This document shows, in pieces, positions 17,714-25,582 of a DNA stretch of 44,696 nucleotides (position 1 is its first letter; each line of letters opens with the position of its first letter). The notes below the pieces were generated by a model that was given only the letters and a program-made list of their open reading frames with translations, did not search any database and had not been told where the DNA came from. Made by a program: the position numbers and the translations under genes. The stretch is taken from assembly GCF_900537115.1 (NCBI RefSeq), contig NZ_UNRG01000011.1, forward strand, positions 82,775 to 127,470, written 5' to 3'. This DNA is from Arthrobacter sp. Alg241-R88 (GTDB lineage Bacteria > Actinomycetota > Actinomycetes > Actinomycetales > Micrococcaceae).

Positions 17714-18870
17714 GGGGGCTGTTGCGCGGACGGTTGGGTACTGCGGCGGGATTCGCCCTTGGCACAGTCCTGCTCCTGGGAGTTGCGCCCGCGGTGCTTC
17801 CGGTCTTCAGCCTGGGCCTGCTGGGGAAGTTCCTCTGCTTCGCGATCGTGGCAGTCGGCATCGGCCTGGCCTGGGGACGCGGCGGCATGCTGACCCTGGG
17901 CCAGGGAGTGTTTTTCGGGCTTGGCGCCTACGTCATGGCCATGCACATGAAGCTGGCGGACGCCTCGCTGTTCGGCGGCTCCGGGGTGCCGGACTTTATG
18001 TCCCTTTACGGCAGCGGCGAGGTACCGGGCTGGTGGGAACCGTTTCGGAGCCCCGCCGTGACGCTGCTGGCGGTGGTGCTGATACCGGGGCTGGTGGCAC
18101 TTGTCCTTGGCCTGGCGATCTTCAAACGCCGTGTTAAAGGGGCGTATTTCGCAATTCTTAGCCAAGCGCTGGCGGCTGCGTTCGCAGTGTTCCTGATCGG
18201 CCAGCAGGCCACCACCGGTGGTTCAAACGGGCTCAGCGGGTTCCGGTCATTTTTCGGTTTCGACCTGAAGGACCCGAACAACAAGGTGATGCTGTACCTG
18301 ATCGCGGCGGTAGTCCTCCTGCTGTCCATAGCCCTTGCCCGGCAGCTGATGCACAGCCGGTTTGGGGAGCTGCTGGTTGCGGTCCGGGACCAGGAGGAAC
18401 GGGTCCGCTTCCTGGGCTACGACCCGGCCACCATCAAAACTGTCACCTATGTGGTTGCCGCTGTCCTGGCAGGCATTGCAGGCGCGTTGTTCGTCCCGCT
18501 CGTCGGAATTATCTCTCCGGCGGATGTCGGTGTGATCCCTTCCATCGCCTTCCTCATCGGCGTGGCCATTGGCGGCCGTGCGACGCTCCTGGGGCCAGTC
18601 CTCGGCGCTGTGGGCGTTGCCGCCGCCCAATCCGCCCTGTCTTCCACCTTCCCCTCCTTCTGGGTGTACTTCCAGGGCCTGTTGTTTGTCCTGGTCATCG
18701 GTTTCATGCCGGGCGGGCTGGCCTCCTTGCCGGCGCTGTTGGGCAGGCGGCGCAGACTCCGAACAGCAGCATCAACGCCGGCGGTGCCGGCAACCCGCGT
18801 GCGAACGCCCCTGGCCGCACCGCCGGAACCAGAACAGAACGCCACCATGCCTGAGGAGGCCCGCAGATGA
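17710..18870 (+). CDS. urtC: Urea ABC transporter permease UrtC
   Basis: A 386-residue permease of the LivM/UrtC type with eight to ten hydrophobic helices. Diagnostic segments are GRGGMLTLGQGVFFGLGAYV near residues 56-75 and VAVRDQEERVRFLGYDPATI, the coupling loop. The C-terminal 45 residues after the last helix are Arg/Ala/Pro-rich and look cytoplasmic. The start ATG overlaps the urtB stop (ATGA) and the stop overlaps urtD's start likewise, so translation of urtB-urtC-urtD is coupled. The open frame extends 141 codons upstream inside urtB, which is only shadow. Confidence 0.92.
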   Translation: MRGLLRGRLGTAAGFALGTVLLLGVAPAVLPVFSLGLLGKFLCFAIVAVGIGLAWGRGGMLTLGQGVFFGLGAYVMAMHMKLADASLFGGSGVPDFMSLYGSGEVPGWWEPFRSPAVTLLAVVLIPGLVALVLGLAIFKRRVKGAYFAILSQALAAAFAVFLIGQQATTGGSNGLSGFRSFFGFDLKDPNNKVMLYLIAAVVLLLSIALARQLMHSRFGELLVAVRDQEERVRFLGYDPATIKTVTYVVAAVLAGIAGALFVPLVGIISPADVGVIPSIAFLIGVAIGGRATLLGPVLGAVGVAAAQSALSSTFPSFWVYFQGLLFVLVIGFMPGGLASLPALLGRRRRLRTAASTPAVPATRVRTPLAAPPEPEQNATMPEEARR

Positions 18871-19676
18871 CCATGCCCACCCTGCTCCCCGACGGTGAGC
18901 CGCGGGCCGGAGGGTTGCGCCACGGCCGGCCGAAATACCTTGAAGTCCGGGACCTGTCGGTCTCCTTTGACGGATTCCTTGCCGTGGACAACGTCAACCT
19001 CGATGTGATCCAGGGCGACCTGCGGTTCCTGATCGGCCCCAACGGCGCCGGGAAGACCACCGTTATCGATGCGATCACCGGACTGGTACCTGCCACGGGA
19101 TCGGTGAACCACACCGGCACGGAAATCCTCGGACGCAAAGTGCATCAAGTCGCCCGGCTGGGCGTGGGGCGTACGTTCCAGACTGCCAGCGTTTTCGAGA
19201 ATCTTTCCGTACTCCAAAACCTCGACATCGCTGCCGGTGCCGGCCGGGGGCCGCTTCGGTTGCTCCGGCGCCGCAAGACCGTGGACGCGGCGGTGGAAGA
19301 GGCGCTGGAGATCATCGGACTGGAGGGTGCCGCAGGCAAGAAGGCCGGGATCCTCGCCCACGGGCAAAAGCAATGGCTGGAGATCGGCATGCTCCTGGTC
19401 CAGAATTCGGATGTCCTCCTCCTGGACGAGCCAATCGCCGGGATGAGCCAGGACGAGCGCGCGGAAACCGGGGAGCTGCTGCGCCGGATCGCCGCCAGCC
19501 GCATCACCTTGGTGATTGAACACGACATGGACTTCGTCCGTGAGTTCGCTACGTCGGTCACTGTCCTGGCTGCGGGCAAGGTGCTCAGTGAGGGAAGCGT
19601 GGCGCAGGTGCAGGCGGACAAAAAAGTACAGGACGTTTACCTCGGGTCCTCGGAAGTGGAGGCTACCGATGCTTGA
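18867..19676 (+). CDS. urtD: Urea ABC transporter ATP-binding protein UrtD
   Basis: A 269-residue ABC ATPase. Walker A is GPNGAGKTT in FLIGPNGAGKTTVIDAITGL, and Walker B is VLLLDEPIAGMSQDE. The usual LSGGQ signature is replaced by LAHGQKQWLEIGMLL, which is the normal UrtD form. The first 25 residues are a variable extension. It pairs with UrtE to drive urea uptake. The reading frame overlaps urtC by four bases and urtE by eight. Confidence 0.93.
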   Translation: MTMPTLLPDGEPRAGGLRHGRPKYLEVRDLSVSFDGFLAVDNVNLDVIQGDLRFLIGPNGAGKTTVIDAITGLVPATGSVNHTGTEILGRKVHQVARLGVGRTFQTASVFENLSVLQNLDIAAGAGRGPLRLLRRRKTVDAAVEEALEIIGLEGAAGKKAGILAHGQKQWLEIGMLLVQNSDVLLLDEPIAGMSQDERAETGELLRRIAASRITLVIEHDMDFVREFATSVTVLAAGKVLSEGSVAQVQADKKVQDVYLGSSEVEATDA

Positions 19677-20361
19677 AATTGAAAAACTGCAGACGGGCTA
19701 CGGCCGCACGCAGGTAATCTCCGGGGTGAGCTTGACCGTCCCGGACGGAGCCGTTGTCTCTGTCCTGGGGTACAACGGCGCCGGCAAGACAACGCTGCTG
19801 CGCGCCGTCGTCGGGCTTCTCAAACCCACGGCGGGGCGCATCAGCCTTGACGGGGAGGACATCTCAGCCCTCCGTCCGCACCGGCGGGTGGACCGCGGAA
19901 TGGCGTATGTGCCGCAGGGCCAGCAGTCATTCGCACAGCTCTCCGTCCTGGAGAACCTGCAGCTGGTGGCGGACGGGCGCAGGAACGGCGCCGGGCGCGT
20001 GGCGGAAGCCCTGGATATGTTTCCGGCGCTCCGGCCATTGTTGGCACGGCGGGCCGGGCTGCTCTCCGGCGGGCAGCGGCAGCAGCTGGCCATCGCGCGG
20101 GCACTCATCACGGACCCGCGCCTGCTGATCCTCGATGAACCCACCGAAGGCATCCAGCCAAACGTCGTGGCCGAGATAGAAGCAACCATTATCAAGCTTT
20201 CCCAGCGCAACGGAATGAGCATCCTCCTAGTGGAGCAGCACATTGGTTTTGCCCTGCAGGCCGCGGACAGCTACTACGTCCTCTCGGCCGGAAGGGTCTC
20301 CTCCTCAGGGGCCGGCGGTGCCGGATCCGCGGCTGACGTCCGCAAGGCAATGCTCATCTGA
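19669..20361 (+). CDS. urtE: Urea ABC transporter ATP-binding protein UrtE
   Basis: A 230-residue ABC ATPase starting MLEIEKLQTGYGRTQVISGV. Walker A is GYNGAGKTTLL, the signature is LLSGGQRQQLAIARAL, and Walker B is LLILDEPTEGIQPNVV, where DEPTEGIQP is characteristic of UrtE and LivF-type subunits. ATG at 19669 overlaps the end of urtD by 8 bases; the frame is open upstream within urtD but begins correctly here. Last gene of the operon; a strong terminator follows 60 bases later. Confidence 0.94.
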   Translation: MLEIEKLQTGYGRTQVISGVSLTVPDGAVVSVLGYNGAGKTTLLRAVVGLLKPTAGRISLDGEDISALRPHRRVDRGMAYVPQGQQSFAQLSVLENLQLVADGRRNGAGRVAEALDMFPALRPLLARRAGLLSGGQRQQLAIARALITDPRLLILDEPTEGIQPNVVAEIEATIIKLSQRNGMSILLVEQHIGFALQAADSYYVLSAGRVSSSGAGGAGSAADVRKAMLI

Positions 20362-20421
20362 GGCACCCGGAACCAACACCCATCCGGAAAATATGAGTAC
20401 TCACTACTCGTGACGGTACAG

Positions 20422-20488
20422 CCCCCGGAAACTTGAATGGAACCACTGCTGGATCAGCAGCAGTGGTTCCAAGTTTCTGGGGGTTTTT
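20422..20488 (+). terminator. Strong intrinsic terminator of urtABCDE
   Basis: A long hairpin: CCCCCGGAAACTTG (from 20422) pairs with AAGTTTCTGGGGG (ending 20483), and inside it TGGAACCACTGCT (20438-20450) pairs with AGCAGTGGTTCCA (20459-20471). The stem is followed at once by TTTTT (20484-20488). This is the clearest Rho-independent terminator in the window. A small palindrome, TGAGTACTCA, precedes it at 20394-20403. Confidence 0.9.
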
Positions 20489-20548
20489 GATGTTTGGTAC
20501 TCATGGGCAGACGCCCGCCTTCTGTTGCCAATGCCACGGAGACAACCG

Positions 20549-20947
20549 GTGAGCCCGGGGATGGAAGCGGTCGCCTCATTCAGCGGCTCGATTCCCGGCC
20601 AGATCCTGTTGGCACTCGGACAAACCGTCGTGGTGGTGTGCGTCTGCTTCGACATGGTGCGCGCGCTGTCCGTGCCGCGGTCGCACCGGCGATTTGTGGC
20701 GAGCACCGTCTTCCGGACGCTGGCCGTACCGTCGATCATCGCCAACGGGGTGACCGTCCTGATTGCCCTGGTGCTGGCGTCCTGGATCGATGTGGTGATG
20801 GGCATGTTCGTGCTCATGGCCATCATCTTCCGGCTGCACCACGACAAGGATGAGGACAACTGGTGGAAGGGCAAGGGCAAGAAGCTGGCCCGCTGGGCCC
20901 GCCGCCAATTGTCCGGCCGGACCGCCGCCGCCCCGGCAATGGGGTAG
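20549..20947 (+). CDS. Small integral membrane protein, unknown function
   Basis: A 132-residue protein with three hydrophobic segments: ILLALGQTVVVVCVCFDMV, then VPSIIANGVTVLIALVLASW and VVMGMFVLMAIIFRL, the latter two almost contiguous. The cytoplasmic tail is strongly basic (WWKGKGKKLARWARRQL). The GTG at 20549 is chosen because GGAGA lies 6 bases ahead; TTG 20525, ATG 20531 and ATG 20561 are alternatives in the same frame. It follows the urt terminator and is convergent with the aldehyde dehydrogenase. No family recognised. Confidence 0.6.
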   Translation: MSPGMEAVASFSGSIPGQILLALGQTVVVVCVCFDMVRALSVPRSHRRFVASTVFRTLAVPSIIANGVTVLIALVLASWIDVVMGMFVLMAIIFRLHHDKDEDNWWKGKGKKLARWARRQLSGRTAAAPAMG

Positions 20948-20950
20948 GCC

Positions 20951-20988
20951 GCTGCCCAGGGCCTCGGGGCGCAGGCCCTTGGGGCAGC
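20951..20988. terminator. Hairpin between convergent genes
   Basis: GCTGCCCAGGGCCT (20951-20964) pairs with AGGCCCTTGGGGCAGC (20973-20988) with one bulged base and an 8-base loop. It lies in the 57-base gap between the ends of the membrane protein gene (plus) and the aldehyde dehydrogenase gene (minus) and could terminate both. No U-run on either side. Confidence 0.5.
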
Positions 20989-21004
20989 GACGGGGGGCTG
21001 GGGC

Positions 21005-22414
21005 TCAGCCGTTGATGACCTGGGGTATGCCGAGGGCCTTGAGGCCTTCGACGCCGAATTCGACGCCGTAGCCGGACTGCTTGGCGCCGCCGAAGGGGAT
21101 GCGGGGGTCCACGGCGCCGTGCCTGTTGATCCAGACGGTGCCAGCCTGGATACGGGCTGCGACGCCGCGGGCGGCTTCCAGGTTGGGGGACCAGACCGAG
21201 GCGCCGAGGCCGACATCGAGCCCGTTGGCCTTCTCCACGGCTTCGTCGACGCTGCTGTAGCGGATGACCGGCAGGGCAGGCCCAAACTGCTCCTCGACGA
21301 CGAGCGGGTTGTTGTTGTCGATGTCCGCCACCAAGGTAGTGGGATAGAAGAAACCGGGCTGGCTGGTGTCTGGGTTTCCGCCCAGCAAGATGCGGGCGCC
21401 GGAGTCCTTGGCCGCCTGGACGAGGGTGGCGACGACGTCGAACTGTGCCTTGTTCTGCAGGGGACCCAGGACGTTGTCCTCGTCGAGGCCGTTGCCCATC
21501 GGCATCTGCCGGGCGACGGCCACGAGTTCCTCGCAGACGGCGTCGTAGATGTCGTTATGGACGTAGAGGCGCTTCAGCGCCGCGCAGGTTTGGCCGGTGT
21601 TCAGGAATGCGCCCCAGAAGAGGTCTTCGGCGATGGCTTTGGGGTCGGCGTCGGGCAGGACGATGCCGGCGTCGTTCCCGCCCAGTTCCAGGGTGAGCCG
21701 CTTGACCGTGTCCGCGGAGGACTTGATGATGGCTCGGCCGCCGGCGGTGGAGCCGGTGAACATGATCTTGCCGATCGCGGGATGGTCCGTGAGCCGGGCA
21801 CCGACCTCGCGGCCGCAGGAAACCACCTCCAGGATGCCCTCCGGCAGTTCCTCGTTGAGGACCTTGACCAGGGCCAGGACGGAGAGCGGGGTGTTGCCGG
21901 ACGGCTTGACCACAACGGCGTTGCCCATCCGCAAGGCGGGGGCGAGCTGCCAGACTGCGATCATCATCGGCCAGTTCCACGGGCCAATCGCACCCACGAC
22001 GCCGATGGGCCGGTAGTGCATCTCGGCCCGGGTATCGCCGTCGTCCACGATGGTTTCAGGCTCCAGCGGCAGGCCGGCCGTGGCCCGCAGCCAAGCGACG
22101 CAGGCGCCTACCTCGAAGCGGGCGTTGGGGCCGTTCAGGGGTTTGCCCTGCTCACGGGAGAGCAGCTGGGCGAGTTCCTCGGCGGAGCGTTCGACGGCGT
22201 CGGCTGCTTGCAGGAGCGCGGCGGATCGGGCGTCGTGGCCCAGGGCAGCCCAGGCAGGCTGGGCCGCGACGGCTGCGGCGACGGCAGACTCAAGGTAATC
22301 AAGGCCGTGGACGGGCGCCTCACCCACAGCCTCACCCGTTGCGGGGTCAAAAATGGTCCGGCCGGTGCCGGCAGCGGGGGCAATGGACGCGAGAAGTGCA
22401 TCATAGGTTTCCAA
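21005..22414 (-). CDS. NAD(P)-dependent aldehyde dehydrogenase
   Basis: A 469-residue soluble aldehyde dehydrogenase. It has the fold hallmarks PWNWPMMIAVWQLAPAL, FTGSTAGGRAI, the general base in LELGGND, the catalytic cysteine in NTGQTCAALKR and the C-terminal PFGGAKQSGYG. The start is taken as TTG at 22414, with GGAG six bases upstream; TTG at 22438 is the longest option but has no ribosome site. It is the last gene of the minus-strand hpa cluster, next to a broken gabD. Likely substrates in that setting are succinic semialdehyde or an arylacetaldehyde; the sequence alone does not decide. Full family length, so probably active. Confidence 0.85.
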   Translation of the reverse strand: METYDALLASIAPAAGTGRTIFDPATGEAVGEAPVHGLDYLESAVAAAVAAQPAWAALGHDARSAALLQAADAVERSAEELAQLLSREQGKPLNGPNARFEVGACVAWLRATAGLPLEPETIVDDGDTRAEMHYRPIGVVGAIGPWNWPMMIAVWQLAPALRMGNAVVVKPSGNTPLSVLALVKVLNEELPEGILEVVSCGREVGARLTDHPAIGKIMFTGSTAGGRAIIKSSADTVKRLTLELGGNDAGIVLPDADPKAIAEDLFWGAFLNTGQTCAALKRLYVHNDIYDAVCEELVAVARQMPMGNGLDEDNVLGPLQNKAQFDVVATLVQAAKDSGARILLGGNPDTSQPGFFYPTTLVADIDNNNPLVVEEQFGPALPVIRYSSVDEAVEKANGLDVGLGASVWSPNLEAARGVAARIQAGTVWINRHGAVDPRIPFGGAKQSGYGVEFGVEGLKALGIPQVING

Positions 22415-22546
22415 GGGATACTCCACTTCGAGTAGCAAGGACGCCAGCCGGTCGGCGTAGCGGGTTGCTCCCAGTTTGGTTGACCGGGAGTGCCGGAGGC
22501 TTGTCTTTATGCGCAGGACAGTTGGCGCAGAGAGAACGCCAAGGCG

Positions 22547-22818
22547 TCAGGCAGGGCATGCTGTCCGGAACACCGGCCGGTTGCCGCCGAAGGGTGCGGC
22601 GGCGTCGGCTGCGTCCAACGCTGCAATCGCGTCCTCGCTTGTGGCGCAGGCGAGGGTGGCGAGCACCTCCCCGGTGGCGGGGTCGTGAACGTCGAACGTG
22701 CCGCCGTCGGACGCCTCCCGCCACTTACCATCGATCAGCAGGCCGGTCGGGACAGAGGCAAGCAGCGCGGCCTCACGCTCCGGTGAGACGGCAGGGGCAG
22801 CGCAGAGGTAACTGTCAT
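22547..22818 (-). pseudogene. gabD: Remnant of succinate-semialdehyde dehydrogenase gene (gabD), 5' part only
   Basis: Between hpaI and the aldehyde dehydrogenase, about 80 codons on the minus strand encode the N-terminus of a GabD-type dehydrogenase: REAALLASVPTGLLIDGKW and GGTFDVHDPATGEVLATLA. The natural start, ATG at 22818 (MTVTSA), lies in a different frame from this stretch, so there is a frameshift near 22785; the homologous frame stops at TGA 22547-22549. The remaining 400 or so residues, including the catalytic cysteine, are missing. GabD normally oxidises succinic semialdehyde, the final product of this pathway, so its loss is notable. The rest of 22439-22846 shows no gene. Confidence 0.75.
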
Positions 22819-22846
22819 TGAAGCAGCGTCCTTAGGAAGGGACGGA

Positions 22847-23662
22847 TCAGTAGCTGGCAGGGGTGTCGCCGTCGGGCTTCGGGATGTACTGCTTCGCGAG
22901 GGCTTCGGAGCCTCTTGCGAGGAGGGCGACGTCTGCGCCGACAAGGATGAAGTTCGCCCCGTTGTCCAGGTAGTGGCGGGCGGTGTCAGGGTTGAAAGCG
23001 TTCACGCCGGCAGGTTTCCCGGCCGCTTTGGCTGCGCTGAGGCAGTGCTCGACGGCGGCGCGCACCTCGGGGTGTTCCTGCTGGCCCAATAGGCCCATCG
23101 AGGCTGCGAGGTCGGAGGGGCCGACGAAGATGGCATCGACGCCGTCGACCTTGAGGATGTCCTCGACTGACTCCACTGCTGCCGTAGATTCGATCTGCAC
23201 GGTGACGCTGATGGTCTCGCTGGCTCGGGCGAGGTAGTCCGGCACCCGGTTCCACCGGGCTGCGCGGGCCAGCGCCGAGCCGACACCGCGGACACCGTGG
23301 GGCGGGTAGCGCGTGGCAGCGACTGCTTCTTCAGCTTCGGCAACCGAGTTGACCATGGGGATGAGCAGGTTCTGAACGCCCAGGTCCAGGTACTGCTTAA
23401 TGACCACGGTGTCATTGGCCGGCGGCCGGACAAGGGTGTGGACCGGGTAGCCGTGGATCGCCTGGAGCTGGGCGAGGATGGATTCGAGCCCGTTGGGACT
23501 GTGTTCGGCGTCCACCAGGAGCCAGTCCAGACCCGATCCTGCGCAGAGTTCTGCGATGAGTGGGCTGCCGGAGCAGACCCACATGCCTGCCAGCGGCCGG
23601 CCTGCTTCACCCTTTTGCGCAGCCAGGGCGTCGCGGAAGGTGTCTTCTATTCGAAGCGGCAT
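22847..23662 (-). CDS. hpaI: 4-Hydroxy-2-oxoheptanedioate aldolase
   Basis: A 271-residue class II aldolase of the HpcH/HpaI family. It splits 4-hydroxy-2-oxoheptane-1,7-dioate into pyruvate and succinic semialdehyde, the last step of homoprotocatechuate meta-cleavage. Seen: LDWLLVDAEHSPNGLESI (catalytic His), the metal ligands in VQIESTAAVE and IFVGPSDLAASMG, and GVRGVGSALARAARW, all standard for HpaI. The ATG at 23662 lies inside the end of hpaH (16-base overlap), so the two are translationally coupled. The family also accepts other pyruvate aldol donors, but the neighbours fix the role. Confidence 0.92.
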   Translation of the reverse strand: MPLRIEDTFRDALAAQKGEAGRPLAGMWVCSGSPLIAELCAGSGLDWLLVDAEHSPNGLESILAQLQAIHGYPVHTLVRPPANDTVVIKQYLDLGVQNLLIPMVNSVAEAEEAVAATRYPPHGVRGVGSALARAARWNRVPDYLARASETISVTVQIESTAAVESVEDILKVDGVDAIFVGPSDLAASMGLLGQQEHPEVRAAVEHCLSAAKAAGKPAGVNAFNPDTARHYLDNGANFILVGADVALLARGSEALAKQYIPKPDGDTPASY

Positions 23663-24432
23663 GTGACACTCCCCAAGGGTCCGTAGTCGGCGTGGACGGT
23701 ATCGCCTTTGTAAACCCAGAGCGGGCGGGTGAAGGAGCCGGCGAGGATGATGTCGCCGGCCTTGAGTGAATCACCGTGGGCGGCGATTTTGTTGGCCAGC
23801 CAGTGCACGCCGTTGGCCGGGTGGTCCAGGACGCCGGCGGCCACACCTGTTTCTTCCACGGTCTGGTTCTTGTAGAGGATGGCTGAGACCCAGCGGAGAT
23901 CCACGGAGTCCGGCTTCACCGGCCGGCCGCCGATCACCATTGCACCCATCGCTGCGTTGTCGGAGATGGTGTCCACGATGGTCCGGCCCTCCATCTCAAT
24001 CCTGGAGTCCAGGATCTCGAGGGCCGGGACCACGTAGTCGGTGGCGTTCAGGACATCGAAGATGGTGACGCCGGGGCCCTTGAGACCGTCCTTCAGGACG
24101 AAGGCGAGTTCCACCTCCACCCGCGGATGCGTGTACTGGTCCCACTCCACCGAGCAGCCGGTTTCCAGCACCATGTCATCAAAGATGGCACCGTAGTCCG
24201 GTTCGGTGATGCCCGTGGCGGCCTGCATGGCCTTGGACGTGAGGCCGATCTTGCGCCCCACCAGGGTCCGGCCCGCTTCCTCGTTGCGGCGCCGCCACAA
24301 CTGCTGCACGGCGTAGGAGTCCTCCACGGTCATGTGCGGGTAGCGGGCCGTCAGGCGGGGGACGGGTGTGCGGGTGCGGCCGGCTTCCAGCAGTTCGTCG
24401 GCGATGGCCTCGATCGTCTTGGCATCCAGCAT
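23647..24432 (-). CDS. hpaH: 2-Oxo-hept-4-ene-1,7-dioate hydratase
   Basis: A 261-residue hydratase of the MhpD/HpaH branch of the FAH superfamily. It adds water to 2-oxohept-4-ene-1,7-dioate to give the HpaI substrate. Diagnostic are VGRKIGLTSKAMQAATGI, then YTHPRVEVELAFVLK with the metal-binding Glu pair, and the C-terminal AGSFTRPLWVYKGDTVHADY. The vinylpyruvate hydratases MhpD and XylJ are close relatives; HpaH is preferred because hpaD, hpaE, hpaG and hpaI surround it. It begins 2 bases after the hpaD stop and overlaps hpaI by 16. Confidence 0.9.
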   Translation of the reverse strand: MLDAKTIEAIADELLEAGRTRTPVPRLTARYPHMTVEDSYAVQQLWRRRNEEAGRTLVGRKIGLTSKAMQAATGITEPDYGAIFDDMVLETGCSVEWDQYTHPRVEVELAFVLKDGLKGPGVTIFDVLNATDYVVPALEILDSRIEMEGRTIVDTISDNAAMGAMVIGGRPVKPDSVDLRWVSAILYKNQTVEETGVAAGVLDHPANGVHWLANKIAAHGDSLKAGDIILAGSFTRPLWVYKGDTVHADYGPLGSVTCRFE

Positions 24433-24434
24433 GG

Positions 24435-25514
24435 CTACAGCTGCGCTCCGAGCTTGAACCCCTCAGCCCCGGCTGCTTCGCTGGGCCGGGTGTAGGAGAA
24501 GCCGTCGGCGCCGACGGTGACGGCCATTTCGGACTTTTCCTCCCGGACGATGACGGGCTGGGGGTTGCCGTCCAGGTCCAGGACCAGGGACGCTTCGGTG
24601 TACCAGGACGGGACCACGGGGTTGCCCCACCAGTCGCGGCGCTGGTTGTCGTGGACGTCCCAGGTGATGGTGGGGTTGTCGGGATCACCGGTGTAGTAGT
24701 CCTGGGTGTAGATCTCGATGCGGTGGCCGTCCGGGTCCAGGATGTAGAGGTAGAACGCGTTGGACACGCCGTGCCGGCCCGGACCGCGTTCAATCCGGTC
24801 GCTGATGCGCAAGGCGCCCATTTTGTCGCAGATCTGGATGATGTTGTGCTTCTCGTGGGTGGCAAACGCGACGTGGTGCATCCGGGGGCCGTTGCCGCCG
24901 GTCAGTGCGGTGTCGTGCACGGTCTGCTTGCGGTGCATCCACGCGGCGTAGGTGACGCCGTCGGAATCCTTAATGTCTTCGGAGACGCGGAAGCCCAGGT
25001 CCTCGAGGTAGGCGCGGCCGCGGGGGACGTCGGGGGTGACCTGGTTGAAGTGGTCTAGACGCACCAGTTCACCGGCGGAGTAAAGGTCGTAGCGCTGGGT
25101 GAGGCGCTCCACGTGCTGCACGTCGTAGAAGAACTCGTAGGGGAAGCCGAGCGGGTCCTCGACGCGGACGGAGTCGCCGATGCCCTTGGTGAAGCCGTCC
25201 TTGCGCCGCTCCACCCGGCAGCCCAGCTCGCGGTAGTAGGCCTCGGCGGCGTCCACTTCGGCGGGGGACTTCACCCGGTAGGCGAAGGCGGCGACGGCGG
25301 CGACGGGTCCCTTGCGCAGCACCAGGTTGTGGTGGATGAACTCCTCCAGGGAGCGCAGGTAGATCGCGTTCTCGTCTTCTTCGGTGACATGCAGGCCCAG
25401 GACGTCGACGTAGAACTCGCGGGACTTGGCGAGGTCGGTGACCACGATGTCCATGTAGGCGCAGCGGACGATGTCCGGGGCCGGGACAGTGGGGGTGGGA
25501 ACGAAGTTGGTCAT
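24435..25514 (-). CDS. hpaD: Homoprotocatechuate (3,4-dihydroxyphenylacetate) 2,3-dioxygenase
   Basis: A 359-residue extradiol ring-cleavage dioxygenase made of vicinal-oxygen-chelate modules. It opens 3,4-dihydroxyphenylacetate to 5-carboxymethyl-2-hydroxymuconate semialdehyde. The metal ligands read out at His155 (in VRLDHFNQV), His214 (RMHHVAFA) and Glu267 (RIEIYTQDY), the positions known for the A. globiformis enzyme, which uses Mn(II); the Brevibacterium counterpart uses Fe(II) with the same ligands, so the metal is not fixed by sequence. The ATG at 25514 follows an AAGAGAGA stretch; the frame is open upstream without sense. It lies 68 bases after hpaE and 2 before hpaH. Confidence 0.97.
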   Translation of the reverse strand: MTNFVPTPTVPAPDIVRCAYMDIVVTDLAKSREFYVDVLGLHVTEEDENAIYLRSLEEFIHHNLVLRKGPVAAVAAFAYRVKSPAEVDAAEAYYRELGCRVERRKDGFTKGIGDSVRVEDPLGFPYEFFYDVQHVERLTQRYDLYSAGELVRLDHFNQVTPDVPRGRAYLEDLGFRVSEDIKDSDGVTYAAWMHRKQTVHDTALTGGNGPRMHHVAFATHEKHNIIQICDKMGALRISDRIERGPGRHGVSNAFYLYILDPDGHRIEIYTQDYYTGDPDNPTITWDVHDNQRRDWWGNPVVPSWYTEASLVLDLDGNPQPVIVREEKSEMAVTVGADGFSYTRPSEAAGAEGFKLGAQL

Positions 25515-25582
25515 GATGGTCTCTCTTCTTTGAAAGGGTTTGGGAAAGTCCGACGGCGGCAGGGCGGGCTGGGTGCCGGAGT

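Noticed and set aside
20394..20403. TGAGTACTCA palindrome as an operator
   Set aside because: It lies between the urtE stop and its terminator with no promoter nearby; a 10-base palindrome alone is not enough.
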